Below, one piece after another: positions 10,075 to 17,309 of a stretch of DNA of 17,358 nt. Origin of the DNA: Paracoccaceae bacterium (GTDB taxonomy: Bacteria; Pseudomonadota; Alphaproteobacteria; Rhodobacterales; Rhodobacteraceae); the NCBI GenBank assembly GCA_007128865.1, contig SKWP01000180.1, positions 1 through 17,358 on the forward strand. Direction: 5' to 3'. The notes under the pieces were generated by a model. It saw nothing but the letters and a program-made list of their open reading frames with translations. It searched no databases and was not told the origin of the DNA. Both the position numbers and the translations under genes were made by a program. How positions within the stretch are numbered: the first letter of the stretch is position 1; each line of letters begins with the position of its first letter.

Positions 10075-10824
10075 TCATTGCAGCAAGCCCTGTGCCGCAG
10101 CACGCAAGAGCCGCGCCCGCCCCGGCGGAACCGAGCCGGGCTCGAGCCCGGTAAAGACATGCAGCGTTCCGAGATCGGGATCGATCACCGCATGGTCGGA
10201 TACCCGGCACCCAAGGCCCAGATACCCGCGCAGCAGCGGCGGCATCCGGTGCATCCCCGCCCCGCGCCGCGCCGTTGCCGCCGATGCCGCACGCGCGAAG
10301 GGATAGACGCAGGGCGCGCGGCGGCGCGGGCGCCAGCGGTCCGGCGCGATCCTGCCGCGCAGCTGGTCGAAGCTGGCCAGATATGGCGCCGGGTCGGTCC
10401 CGGCAAAGCTGGTCGCGCCGAACAGGAACCGGATTTCCTCGTCCAGAACCACCGCCGACAGCGCCGCGAAGGCCAGCCGCAGCACCTCGGGGTCGGCACG
10501 CTCGGGATGGGTGCAGAGCCGGCCGACCTCAAGCATTCGCCCGGTCATGTCGCAAAGCGGCGCCAGATCGTAGAACTGCGCGCAATAGGCGGTGTGTTCG
10601 GCATCGGCCGGGGAAAGCACCTGCAGGCGCAGGCAGCCCTCAAGCGCGCCATCCTGCGTCGATTCGATCAGAAGATGCCGGCAAAGGTCGTCGAAACGGT
10701 CGCGGTCGCCCTGCGGGCCGGCATCCTGCCGGAACACCAGCGCGCGCAGTTGTAGCACCCGGGCCATGTCCTGCGGCGAGGTGGCCCAGCGAAGCACATG
10801 GCGCCCGATCCGGACGGGAAACAT
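10075..10824 (-). CDS. GNAT-type ornithine N-acyltransferase-like protein (OlsB family)
   Basis: This 249-residue protein resembles OlsB, which attaches a 3-hydroxyacyl group from acyl carrier protein to the alpha-amino group of ornithine to make lyso-ornithine lipid at the membrane. Typical family stretches are LRALVFRQD (26-34), DRFDDLCRHLLI (42-53), LEVGRLCTHPE (98-108) and RFLFGATSFAG (132-142). The frame is open far upstream, but only the ATG at 10822-10824 starts the recognisable protein; it has GGAG eight bases before it, so I discard the longer version, which runs antisense through msrB. The second enzyme, OlsA (1-acyltransferase), is not adjacent in this window. It is divergent from msrB across 120 bases. 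A related acyl-ACP-dependent hemolysin-type acyltransferase cannot be excluded. Confidence 0.8.
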   Translation of the reverse strand: MFPVRIGRHVLRWATSPQDMARVLQLRALVFRQDAGPQGDRDRFDDLCRHLLIESTQDGALEGCLRLQVLSPADAEHTAYCAQFYDLAPLCDMTGRMLEVGRLCTHPERADPEVLRLAFAALSAVVLDEEIRFLFGATSFAGTDPAPYLASFDQLRGRIAPDRWRPRRRAPCVYPFARAASAATARRGAGMHRMPPLLRGYLGLGCRVSDHAVIDPDLGTLHVFTGLEPGSVPPGRARLLRAAAQGLLQ

Positions 10825-10856
10825 TGCGGCCGCTCCGGTCTGCCTGGGGCCGGGGC

Positions 10857-10884
10857 TTGGCTGTCCGGCCTTGCCGACTAGATT
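10857..10884 (+). promoter_or_regulatory. Candidate promoter of msrB
   Basis: TTGGCT (10857-10862) and TAGATT (10879-10884) resemble the -35 and -10 elements with a 16-base spacer. They lie in the divergent region between the acyltransferase and msrB, giving a leader of about 53 bases. No better candidate is visible on this strand. Confidence 0.4.
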
Positions 10885-10891
10885 GCCGGAA

Positions 10892-10915
10892 GGCGGGGGG
10901 TGATGCAACCCCGCC
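10892..10915 (+). other. GC-rich stem-loop in the msrB leader
   Basis: GGC (10892-10894) plus GGGGT (10897-10901) pairs with ACCCC (10908-10912) plus GCC (10913-10915), leaving a GATGCA loop and two bulged G. It lies between the predicted start site and the msrB ribosome binding site (GAGGA at 10934-10938). It could be a protein-binding palindrome or an RNA structure; the sequence alone does not decide. Confidence 0.35.
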
Positions 10916-10944
10916 ATCCGGCGCAGCGCAGACGAGGACATGCC

Positions 10945-11376
10945 ATGACCGATCCCACAAGGCCCGAAGACACCGCCAGGGTTGTCCGCAGCGATGCCGA
11001 ATGGCGCGCCTTGCTGCCCGATCTGGCCTATCGCGTAACCCGCCGCCATGCCACCGAACGGCCCTTCAGCCACGAGAACTTTCCTGCCGGTCCCGGCCGG
11101 TTTGCCTGTGTGTGCTGCGGGGCGGTGCTGTTTGACAAGGCGCAGAAGTACGACTCGGGCAGCGGCTGGCCTTCCTTCTGGGCCCCGGCTGCGCCCGATG
11201 CTATCGGCGAGCGCAGCGACAACAGCCTGTTCATGCGGCGCACCGAGGTTCATTGCGCGCGCTGCGAGGCCCATCTCGGCCATGTGTTTCCCGACGGGCC
11301 CGAACCGACCGGCCTGCGCTATTGCATCAACGGCGTCGCGCTGCGCTTCGAGCCCGCAGGTCAGGGCACCGGCTGA
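10945..11376 (+). CDS. msrB: Peptide-methionine (R)-S-oxide reductase
   Basis: MsrB reduces the R-form of methionine sulfoxide in oxidised proteins, usually with thioredoxin as electron source. The 143-residue cytoplasmic protein has two CXXC pairs that bind structural zinc (C55/C58 in CVCC and C104/C107 in HCARC). The family motif GSGWPSFW lies at 72-79 and HLGHVF at 110-115. The catalytic cysteine C127 is in RYCIN. The ATG at 10945 follows GAGGA at six bases and gives the normal family length; the longer in-frame start at 10900 adds a basic stretch without similarity. No signal peptide is seen, so it is the stand-alone cytosolic type. It converges on the GntR regulator and has no partner msrA in the window. 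Confidence 0.96.
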   Translation: MTDPTRPEDTARVVRSDAEWRALLPDLAYRVTRRHATERPFSHENFPAGPGRFACVCCGAVLFDKAQKYDSGSGWPSFWAPAAPDAIGERSDNSLFMRRTEVHCARCEAHLGHVFPDGPEPTGLRYCINGVALRFEPAGQGTG

Positions 11377-11427
11377 GTCCCCGACCAGCGCCTGCCAGAC
11401 GTCAGCCCCGATGGCCCGACCGCGCAG

Positions 11428-11484
11428 GCCGGCAATGGCATGCGTCGTCGGTGCGGCGATGATCGTCCTGCGGTCATTGCCGGC
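11428..11484. terminator. Inverted repeat between convergent msrB and GntR genes
   Basis: GCCGGCAATG (11428-11437) and CATTGCCGGC (11475-11484) are perfect 10-base inverted copies with a 37-base loop. The right arm touches the stop codon of the GntR gene. The position suits a bidirectional terminator, but there is no T run and the loop is long. Confidence 0.35.
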
Positions 11485-12245
11485 TACTGCGCTTTGCCCA
11501 GTTCCAGCGCGAGGTCGCCGGCGGTGGCGGCGAAATGTGCGGTAACGAGCGTACAGGCCAGATCGGCATCGCGTTCCAGCACCGCCGCTGCAATTTCCTG
11601 GTGTTCGGCCGCGAGGTCGCGCTTTCCGCGCCGACGGTAGATGGAGGCGCGGCGATACCGTTCGCACTGGGTATGCAGCCCTTCGCGGATGCGCAGCAGC
11701 CAGTTCGACCCGCAGGCGGCAACCGTTGCGCGATGAAAGGCGGCATTCGCGGCTTCCCAGTGATCAAGCAGGCCATCAGCCGTGCCGTCGGGTTGCGCAA
11801 CGCCTTCGGGCTGCACGGTTCTTTCGCTGGCGATTGCCCTGTCGGCCTTGCCGATCAGATAGGCGGCAGAAACGACCTGCGCCTCCCAGAGTTCATCGCC
11901 ACGGGCAATGGCGAGGCGCAGGGCTTCCCTTTCAACCGCAGAACGTGCGGTATTGAGATCGTCGAAATCGGCAAGGTCCAACGGGCTTGCGGTAAAGCCG
12001 CGATTGCCGTCGGCGCGCACCAGCCCTTCGGCACTGAGCCGCTGGAGCGCCTCGCGAAGGGGCGTCGGCCCCACATCATAGAGCCGTCGAAGCCGTTCGA
12101 TCCGCAACCGTTCGCCCGGCGCGTGGCGTCCGCGAACGAGATCGTTGCGCAGAGACCGGTAGGCTGCTTCGGTCAGGGTTTCGCCAGCGCCGGGATGCAG
12201 TGGCGTTACCTGTGCGCGGCCGTCGGTCAGGCTTGGATCGTTCAC
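11484..12245 (-). CDS. GntR-family transcriptional regulator with FCD domain
   Basis: This is a 253-residue regulator. Residues 22-87 form the GntR winged helix (LTEAAYRSLRNDLVRG ... GPTPLREALQRLSAEGLV). Residues 90-245 form the all-helical FCD ligand domain, where H171, H215 and H237 are placed like the metal ligands of this family. FCD regulators typically repress a neighbouring catabolic gene and release on binding an organic acid. The frame is open further upstream, but that part runs antisense into the hydrolase gene. I choose the GTG at 12243-12245 because the conserved domain starts about 20 residues later and there is no in-frame ATG nearer. Its ribosome binding site is weak, so the start is the least certain part. 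It is divergent from the FAH-family gene, which is therefore its likely target. The inducer is unknown. Confidence 0.87.
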   Translation of the reverse strand: MNDPSLTDGRAQVTPLHPGAGETLTEAAYRSLRNDLVRGRHAPGERLRIERLRRLYDVGPTPLREALQRLSAEGLVRADGNRGFTASPLDLADFDDLNTARSAVEREALRLAIARGDELWEAQVVSAAYLIGKADRAIASERTVQPEGVAQPDGTADGLLDHWEAANAAFHRATVAACGSNWLLRIREGLHTQCERYRRASIYRRRGKRDLAAEHQEIAAAVLERDADLACTLVTAHFAATAGDLALELGKAQ

Positions 12246-12268
12246 GGTGGGGCTCTGGCTTTCCGGAT

Positions 12269-12290
12269 TCGTGGCGGGATGTATCCACGA
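12269..12290. promoter_or_regulatory. Inverted repeat, candidate GntR operator
   Basis: TCGTGG (12269-12274) and CCACGA (12285-12290) are perfect inverted arms 10 bases apart, and a second palindrome GGATGTATCC (12277-12286) lies inside. The site is between the divergent GntR and hydrolase starts, directly before a TTGACC (12291-12296) that could be a -35 for the hydrolase gene. It does not match a textbook FCD operator exactly, so it is a candidate only. Confidence 0.4.
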
Positions 12291-12353
12291 TTGACCATCC
12301 CCCTGCCCTGTGCAAGCTAGGATTATCGATGAAACAGGGGAAGTATCGACAAA

Positions 12354-13226
12354 ATGAAACTGGTGACATTCCGCCACGGCGGACAAACCGGCGCGGGGTT
12401 TCTTGATGGCGATCAGATCGTGGTATGCGCAACGGGCGATGCGTCGGTCACCGCCGTGCGCGACCTGATCGCCAAAGAGGACGGGCCGAAACGCTGGCTG
12501 GCCATGGCCGGGCAGGCGCCAAGGGTGGCGCTCGGCGCGGCCACGCTGCTGGCACCCATTCCCGAGCCGCGGCGCAACATCTTCTGCGTGGGAAAGAACT
12601 ATCGCGCCCATGCGGCCGAATTCCACGCAAGCGGCTTTGATTCATCGGCACAGGAACAGGTGCCCAGCGCCCCGGTCATCTTCTCCAAGGCCACCACCGC
12701 CGTTGTTGGCCCCGACGCGCCGGTTCGTGGCAGCCTGGATCCCACCGCTTCGGTCGATTACGAGGGCGAACTGGGCGTTGTCATCGGCAAAATTGCCTTC
12801 CAGGTGCCCGAAGATGCCGCCATGGAGCACGTATTCGGATTTGTCATCGTCAATGATGTCACCTCGCGCGAACTCCAGCGCCGGCACAACCAGTGGCTGA
12901 TCGGCAAGGGACTGGACAGTTTCTGCCCGATGGGGCCATGGCTGGTAACGGCGGACGAGGTACCGGACGTTGGCGCAATGGAACTGACCACCCGCATCAA
13001 CGGCGAGTTGCGCCAGAATGCCCGGGTTGCCGATCTGATATTCGACATTCCGACGCTGATCGCGACGCTGAGCAGGACAATGACCCTGCTGCCCGGCGAC
13101 ATCATCGCCACCGGGACACCCGAGGGGGTCGGCATCGGCTTCAAGCCGCCTCGCTACCTCAACAAGGGTGATCGAATGGCGGTTTCGATCACCGGGCTCG
13201 GCGTGCTGGAAAACACAATCGCCTGA
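12354..13226 (+). CDS. Fumarylacetoacetate hydrolase family protein
   Basis: This 290-residue cytoplasmic enzyme belongs to the superfamily that hydrolyses or isomerises C-C bonds of acylpyruvate-like acids in the breakdown of aromatic compounds or sugar acids. The catalytic domain begins near residue 74 (IFCVGKNYRAHAAEF). The divalent-metal ligands are expected at E138 and E140 in DYEGELG and at D168 in VNDVTSRE. K185 in LIGKGLD and the GTPEGVG turn at 254-260 are also conserved. The first 70 residues are the smaller N-terminal domain. ATG at 12354 has AGGGGAAG ten bases upstream. The gene stands alone, divergent from a GntR regulator. The substrate cannot be read from the sequence; hydroxyheptadienedioate isomerase, ureidoglycolate lyase and acylpyruvase activities all occur in this family. 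Confidence 0.93.
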   Translation: MKLVTFRHGGQTGAGFLDGDQIVVCATGDASVTAVRDLIAKEDGPKRWLAMAGQAPRVALGAATLLAPIPEPRRNIFCVGKNYRAHAAEFHASGFDSSAQEQVPSAPVIFSKATTAVVGPDAPVRGSLDPTASVDYEGELGVVIGKIAFQVPEDAAMEHVFGFVIVNDVTSRELQRRHNQWLIGKGLDSFCPMGPWLVTADEVPDVGAMELTTRINGELRQNARVADLIFDIPTLIATLSRTMTLLPGDIIATGTPEGVGIGFKPPRYLNKGDRMAVSITGLGVLENTIA

Positions 13227-13285
13227 CGGCTCGCCGATGGGCCCGGCGGCATCGTTCCGGATCCGCTTGATCGGGCCTGAAGGCA

Positions 13286-13422
13286 CGGGCGGAGGCTTGC
13301 GGATGACCCTTCGCAGCGATCCGCCCGACAGGGCTGAACCACGGCCGCGAGGCACCAGGCCGAAGCGTCCCGTGGTTCGCCCGACCGCCGGTATCCGACG
13401 TCCCTGCAACGGGGTCTACCGG
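13286..13422. other. Cluster of three back-to-back hairpins, possible structured RNA or repeat element
   Basis: The 221-base gap between the hydrolase stop and tRNA-Asp has no credible gene but holds three consecutive stem-loops. The first is CGGGCGGA (13286-13293) with TCCGCCCG (13320-13327) and an inner GC/TGCG stem. The second is GGGC-T-GAACCACGG (13331-13344) with CCGTGGTTCGCCC (13370-13382), 13 pairs with one bulge. The third is CCGGTA (13388-13393) with TACCGG (13417-13422) and an inner GAC/CCC stem. They are only 3 and 5 bases apart. No T run follows on either strand, so they are not standard terminators. The strand, if transcribed, is undetermined. Confidence 0.45.
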
Positions 13423-13447
13423 ATCGACTGACAATTCCAGTGGATAA

Positions 13448-13524
13448 TGGCGCGGTTGACGGGACTCGAACCCGCGACCCCCGGCGTGACAGGCCGGTAC
13501 TCTAACCGACTGAGCTACAACCGC
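13448..13524 (-). tRNA. tRNA-Asp (anticodon GTC)
   Basis: Read on the minus strand, the 77-base gene folds into a standard cloverleaf. The acceptor stem is GCGGTTG with CAACCGC, the D arm contains AGCTCAGTCGGTTAGAG, and the anticodon stem CCGGC/GCCGG encloses the loop CTGTCAC with anticodon GTC (plus bases 13488-13490). The T arm carries GGTTCGAGTCC. The discriminator G is followed by a genome-encoded CCA (13448-13450). It lies directly downstream of the LysR gene on the same strand but has its own promoter. Confidence 0.97.
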
Positions 13525-13535
13525 GCTGCAAGTGC

Positions 13536-13564
13536 CAGATAATGGCATGCTGCGGCCACGTCAA
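13536..13564 (-). promoter_or_regulatory. Promoter of tRNA-Asp
   Basis: On the minus strand TTGACG (plus 13559-13564) and TATCTG (plus 13536-13541) are separated by exactly 17 bases, and the tRNA begins 11 bases after the -10. The -35 overlaps the TGA stop codon of the LysR gene (13561-13563), so the promoter is packed against the end of the operon. Confidence 0.7.
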
Positions 13565-14511
13565 CCATCGGCAGCGCGCCGCGCCACGGCATCGTCGAGC
13601 CACGCAAGTTCGGGCTCGACCCCGGCGCAGTAGTCGGAAACCGTTGCCTTGGCATGCTCGACCACCTGCCACAGAAAACCCTGATCGCTTCCGGCGCGAT
13701 AGGAGGCCACGATCGGCATCGGCGGGAAACGTTTGGCCACCTGCAGCGGCACCAGCAGCCCCTGGGCGATCTCGCGGCGGATGCTCACGGTCGGAATTGC
13801 ACCGATGCCGAAACCGTCGATCAGCAGATTGACCATGGCATAGAGCGAATTGCAGCTTGTCAGCTTGGAGGCCAGAACCTGCTCGTCATGAAAGAACGGG
13901 GCGATCATCTGGAAGGGCGGTGAATTGCGCGGAAAGGAGATGATCGGCATTTCAGCCAGTTCGGCAACGCTGTAGCGGCGCTCGCGTTCGATCAGCGATG
14001 GCGCACCGGCCCAGAGCATCTGCAGGACACAGGCGATGTAGCTGCGAAAGCCGTCATCCAGGACCGGGTGAAGGCAGAAAACCATGTCCAGGTCACCGTT
14101 GCGCATGCCATCGACAAGCGGGCGTGTTCCATCGACGGTCAGTTCGATGCGCAGTTCGGGAAAGGCGGCGCGCAACGTCTCGATCAGTCCCGGCATCCAG
14201 GTTGCCGAAACCGAATCGATGGCCCCGAGCCGCAGCGGCTCGCGTCGCGCGAGCCCCTCCTGCCCCAGACTCAGCCGCAGCGCGTCGATTTCGGCCAGCG
14301 TCTGCTGGAATTGTGCCAGCACCCGTCGCCCGGCCGGCGTCAGGGCAAAGGCACGGTCACCGCGATGGACGAGCCGGCAGCCAAACTCGGCCTCAAGGGC
14401 CGCAAGCCGGCTGGAAATGGCCGGCTGGGTGGTGTTGAGCTCTTCGGCGGTGCGACCGAAATGCCGGTTTCGCGCCAGCGCCACAAAGGTTTTCATGTCG
14501 ATGTCGCGCAT
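13561..14511 (-). CDS. LysR-family transcriptional regulator at the end of an ABC transporter operon
   Basis: This is a 316-residue regulator. The N-terminal winged helix (residues 3-62) has FGRTAEELNTTQPAISSRLAALE as the helix-turn-helix, and the periplasmic-binding-like effector domain covers about 90-300. It begins 18 bases after the stop of the ABC transporter ATPase on the same strand, so it is probably the last gene of that operon and may sense the transported compound. GGAAGG lies eight bases before the ATG at 14509-14511; the ATG five codons further in is an alternative start. No divergent target lies next to it, which is unusual for LysR genes. The effector and targets are unknown. 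It is a different LysR subgroup from the protein at 3875-4777. Confidence 0.93.
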   Translation of the reverse strand: MRDIDMKTFVALARNRHFGRTAEELNTTQPAISSRLAALEAEFGCRLVHRGDRAFALTPAGRRVLAQFQQTLAEIDALRLSLGQEGLARREPLRLGAIDSVSATWMPGLIETLRAAFPELRIELTVDGTRPLVDGMRNGDLDMVFCLHPVLDDGFRSYIACVLQMLWAGAPSLIERERRYSVAELAEMPIISFPRNSPPFQMIAPFFHDEQVLASKLTSCNSLYAMVNLLIDGFGIGAIPTVSIRREIAQGLLVPLQVAKRFPPMPIVASYRAGSDQGFLWQVVEHAKATVSDYCAGVEPELAWLDDAVARRAADG

Positions 14512-14529
14512 TGCTCCCGACCCTTCCGG

Positions 14530-15603
14530 TCAGCCGTCCGGCGCGGGCAGCACCCGAATCCGCGATGGATCAACCCCGAGCTGTACCGTGCCGCCATCTT
14601 CCAGCGTGCGATCGGCACCCGACAGCACCCGCAGCCGTGTGTCGCCCAGATGCACGACATAGCGGTTGCGCGCGCCCAGATAGACCCGCGTTCCCAGCCT
14701 TGCGCGCAAGGTTGCCCGGCCATCCGGCAGGGTTTCATCGGCGGCGAAAAGGCCGATGTCCTCCTGCCGCAGCGCGAGCGTGACCGGTCCGCGCAGGTGA
14801 CAGCCCTCCGGAAGCGGAAGGGTCTGCCCGTCCTCGAAACGTGCAACCGGACCGCCAGGGCCATCCTCGACGACTGCGGCAACGAGATTGGCGGCGCCCA
14901 GAAAGCTGGACGCGAAGGGCGTCGCAGGGTTGGTGTATATCTCGGTCGGGCTGTCCTCCTGCTCGACCCGGCCCTCGTTGATCAGCACGATATGATCGGA
15001 CAGCGAAAGCGCCTCCTCCTGATCATGGGTGACAAACAGCGTGGTAAGGCCCAGCCGCTTGTGCAGTTCGATCAGCTCGACATGCATGTCCTCGCGCAGA
15101 CGTGCATCGAGGTTCGAAAGCGGTTCATCCAGCAACAGCACCTTGGGACGCGAGACAATGGCACGGGCCAGCGCAACACGCTGCTGCTGCCCCCCTGACA
15201 GCTGCCGCGGCCGGCGTTCGGCCAGATGGCCGAGTTGCACGGTCTCAAGCGCCTCCCGCACCCGGTCGCGCTGTTCGCCCGGTGCGCCGATGCCGCGCAT
15301 GCGCAGCGGAAAACGGACATTTTCGGCCACGTTCAGATGCGGCAGCAACGCATAGGACTGGAACATCATTGCGATATCGCGCTTTTCCGGCGGCAGATGG
15401 GTGACATCGCGGCCGTCGATCTCGACCGTGCCGTTGGTGGTGCTTTCCAGCCCGGCAACGATGCGCAGCAGTGTGGTCTTGCCGCAGCCCGAGGCACCGA
15501 GAAGGCTGATGAAGGCCCCGGAAGGGATATCGAGCGAAATGCCATGCAGGACCTCGGTCTGCCCGAAGGACTTGCGGATATCGCGCAGGCGCAGATTTGC
15601 CAT
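14530..15603 (-). CDS. ABC transporter ATP-binding protein, polyamine/opine (PotA-like) family
   Basis: This 357-residue ATPase powers the two permeases encoded just upstream. It has Walker A GASGCGKTT (36-44), the Q-loop FQSYALLPHL (81-90), signature LSGGQQQR (135-142), Walker B LLLDEP (156-161) and the switch histidine H193 in THDQEEA. A C-terminal TOBE domain (about 275-350) marks the PotA/FbpC/UgpC-type importers. It starts two bases after the stop of the second permease, so the genes are translationally coupled. The family imports spermidine, putrescine, related amines, iron or sugars; sequence alone points to the polyamine/opine branch because of the paired permeases, but the cargo stays open. 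Confidence 0.93.
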   Translation of the reverse strand: MANLRLRDIRKSFGQTEVLHGISLDIPSGAFISLLGASGCGKTTLLRIVAGLESTTNGTVEIDGRDVTHLPPEKRDIAMMFQSYALLPHLNVAENVRFPLRMRGIGAPGEQRDRVREALETVQLGHLAERRPRQLSGGQQQRVALARAIVSRPKVLLLDEPLSNLDARLREDMHVELIELHKRLGLTTLFVTHDQEEALSLSDHIVLINEGRVEQEDSPTEIYTNPATPFASSFLGAANLVAAVVEDGPGGPVARFEDGQTLPLPEGCHLRGPVTLALRQEDIGLFAADETLPDGRATLRARLGTRVYLGARNRYVVHLGDTRLRVLSGADRTLEDGGTVQLGVDPSRIRVLPAPDG

Positions 15604-15605
15604 GA

Positions 15606-16409
15606 CTAGCTGCTCGCCACTTTCTGAATCCCGAGTATGCGGTCGATGATCACTATAAGGGCAACGGTTATGGCGATCATGATCGTCGAAACCGCCGCCA
15701 CCGACGGGTCCGGGCTGAATTCAAGCTGGTTGTAGATGTGAACCGGAAGCGTCGTCAGCCCGGGCCGCCGCAGGAACAGCGAAACCACGGCCTCGTCGAA
15801 GGACAGGTTGAAGGCAAAGAAGGCTCCGGCAGCAAGACCGGGCACGCATTGCGGCAACACCACCAGCCACAGTCTCTGCAACCGTCCCGCGCCCATGGTG
15901 GCAGCGGCTTCCTCGAGGAAGGGGTCGCTGTCGGCCAGCACCGCAAGCGTGGTACGCACCACATAAGGTGCGGCAATCACCGTATGTGCGACCCAGAGCG
16001 TAAGCAGCGAAACCGGGCCGAACAGCGCGCTCCACAGCATCAGCATGCCCAGGGCATAAATGATCGTCGGCAGCACCAGCGGAGACAGAAAGAAGGTAGC
16101 CATCGCCTCGGACGCCGGCAGCCGCCGGCGGTGGATCGCAACAGCCGCTGCGCCGCCCAGCAGCGTGGCAGAAAACGTGACCAGCACCGCCAGCCGCAGG
16201 CTCAGCCAGGCTGCGGCCAGGTAGGTATCCGAGCCCAGCACCGCCTGATACCAGCGCAGGCTGAACCCGCTGGGCGGAAAGGCGATGAACCGGCTTTCGG
16301 AAACCGAAACCCCGATCACCACGATCAGCGGACCGATCAGGAACAAGGCGCTGAGCGCGACGAACACCCAGGCAAGCAGGCGCAGCAACGGCGGAACCGA
16401 CCTAACCAT
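15606..16409 (-). CDS. ABC transporter permease, PotC-like
   Basis: This inner-membrane permease of 267 residues has about six hydrophobic segments, the first at about residues 10-32. The cytoplasmic EAA loop, EEAAATMGAGRLQRLWLVVLPQCVPGL, lies near 166-192 and docks with the ATPase. It is the second permease of the pair and corresponds to PotC by order and by the SFDEAVVSLFL stretch after the EAA loop. The ATG at 16407-16409 overlaps the stop of the preceding permease by eight bases; a GTG six bases further upstream is an alternative start. The overlap indicates coupled synthesis of both permeases. The substrate is not known. Confidence 0.91.
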   Translation of the reverse strand: MVRSVPPLLRLLAWVFVALSALFLIGPLIVVIGVSVSESRFIAFPPSGFSLRWYQAVLGSDTYLAAAWLSLRLAVLVTFSATLLGGAAAVAIHRRRLPASEAMATFFLSPLVLPTIIYALGMLMLWSALFGPVSLLTLWVAHTVIAAPYVVRTTLAVLADSDPFLEEAAATMGAGRLQRLWLVVLPQCVPGLAAGAFFAFNLSFDEAVVSLFLRRPGLTTLPVHIYNQLEFSPDPSVAAVSTIMIAITVALIVIIDRILGIQKVASS

Positions 16410-17226
16410 GCCCACCCCGCCGCGTCAGGGCGATGTAGGGGATCAGTATCAGCGCCACCCCCGCGAACAGGATCACCGCCTGCGCCGCGGCAAAGTTCCA
16501 GTCGAGTGTCTGGGTGACCTGACGGTAGATGGACGCCGCCAGCACCTGCACCCGCGGGCCGCCCAGCAGGTTCGGGGTCACGAAGGAGGATGCCGACAGG
16601 GTAAACACCAGCAGCGAACCGGCGACGATGCCCGGCACGGAAAGCGGCAGCACCACGGTCCGGATCGTCCGCAGGAAACTGCATCCCATGGTGCGCGCGG
16701 CCTCCTCGAGCCGCGGGTCGATCCGCATCATCACCCCGAGGATCGAAAGCGCCATGAACGGCAGCAGCACCTGAACCATGCCGATCACGATCGCGGTCTC
16801 GGTGTGCATGAGCGAAAAGGCCCGCCCGACAAGCCCCATGTCGCGCAGGGTCGAGGGGATCAGACCGGAGCGCGAAAGCACCACCATCCAGCCGAAGGTG
16901 CGCACCACGACCGAGGTCATCAGCGGCAGGATCACCATCACGATCAGCCACAGCCGCGCCCGTGGCCCCACCCGCGCCATGATGTAGGCAAGCGGAAAGC
17001 CGATGGCCAGACAGCACGCCGTGATCAGTGCCGACAGTCGAACTGTTCGCCACAGGACCGCGCGATAGAAATCATCGCCCAGAAAGCGGCGAAAATGATC
17101 GAGCGTCCAGCCATCGGGGCCTTCGAAGGCCAGTACCAGCATCTGCCCGATGGGGACCAGAAACGCGACCGCGAGCAGTGCCACGCCCGGCAGAACCAGC
17201 AAGAGGTTTTCCTGTCGGTCGGTCAT
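16402..17226 (-). CDS. ABC transporter permease, PotB-like
   Basis: This inner-membrane permease of 274 residues begins MTDRQENLLLVLPGVALLAVAFLVP in the usual PotB style: a short cytoplasmic tail, then the first helix at about 8-30. The EAA loop, EEAARTMGCSFLRTIRTVVLPLSVPGI, is at 174-200, and SSFVTPNLLGGPR follows in the next loop. The open frame extends to 17346, but the extra 40 residues are arginine-rich and would cover the hairpin at 17310-17334, so I take the ATG at 17224-17226 with GGAGGG twelve bases upstream. It is the first gene of the permease-permease-ATPase-LysR operon within the window. The matching substrate-binding protein is not present and is expected to the right. Confidence 0.91.
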   Translation of the reverse strand: MTDRQENLLLVLPGVALLAVAFLVPIGQMLVLAFEGPDGWTLDHFRRFLGDDFYRAVLWRTVRLSALITACCLAIGFPLAYIMARVGPRARLWLIVMVILPLMTSVVVRTFGWMVVLSRSGLIPSTLRDMGLVGRAFSLMHTETAIVIGMVQVLLPFMALSILGVMMRIDPRLEEAARTMGCSFLRTIRTVVLPLSVPGIVAGSLLVFTLSASSFVTPNLLGGPRVQVLAASIYRQVTQTLDWNFAAAQAVILFAGVALILIPYIALTRRGGHG

Positions 17227-17309
17227 CGGCCAGACCAGCCCTCCGTCTTCGCGGCCATGAGCAAGGTGAAAGGATCGTACCCGCCCTGTCGACTGCACCG
17301 CAAGCAAAC

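Noticed and set aside
8396..10306. A 636-residue open frame on the plus strand opposite the ABC-F gene
   Set aside because: The minus strand has all the ABC-F motifs; the plus frame shows low-complexity His/Gln/Arg-rich sequence only.
10825..11667. A 281-residue N-terminal extension of the OlsB-like protein
   Set aside because: The extension runs antisense to msrB and has no similarity; the ATG at 10822-10824 has a ribosome binding site and starts the recognisable domain.
12246..12626. A 127-residue N-terminal extension of the GntR regulator
   Set aside because: It lies over the divergent promoter region and antisense to the hydrolase start; the GntR domain begins just after the GTG at 12245.
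13189..13548. A 119-residue minus-strand frame running through tRNA-Asp
   Set aside because: Its N-terminal part is a translation of the tRNA itself (VVAQSVRVPACHAGG), a well-known kind of false protein, and the rest lies in the hairpin region.
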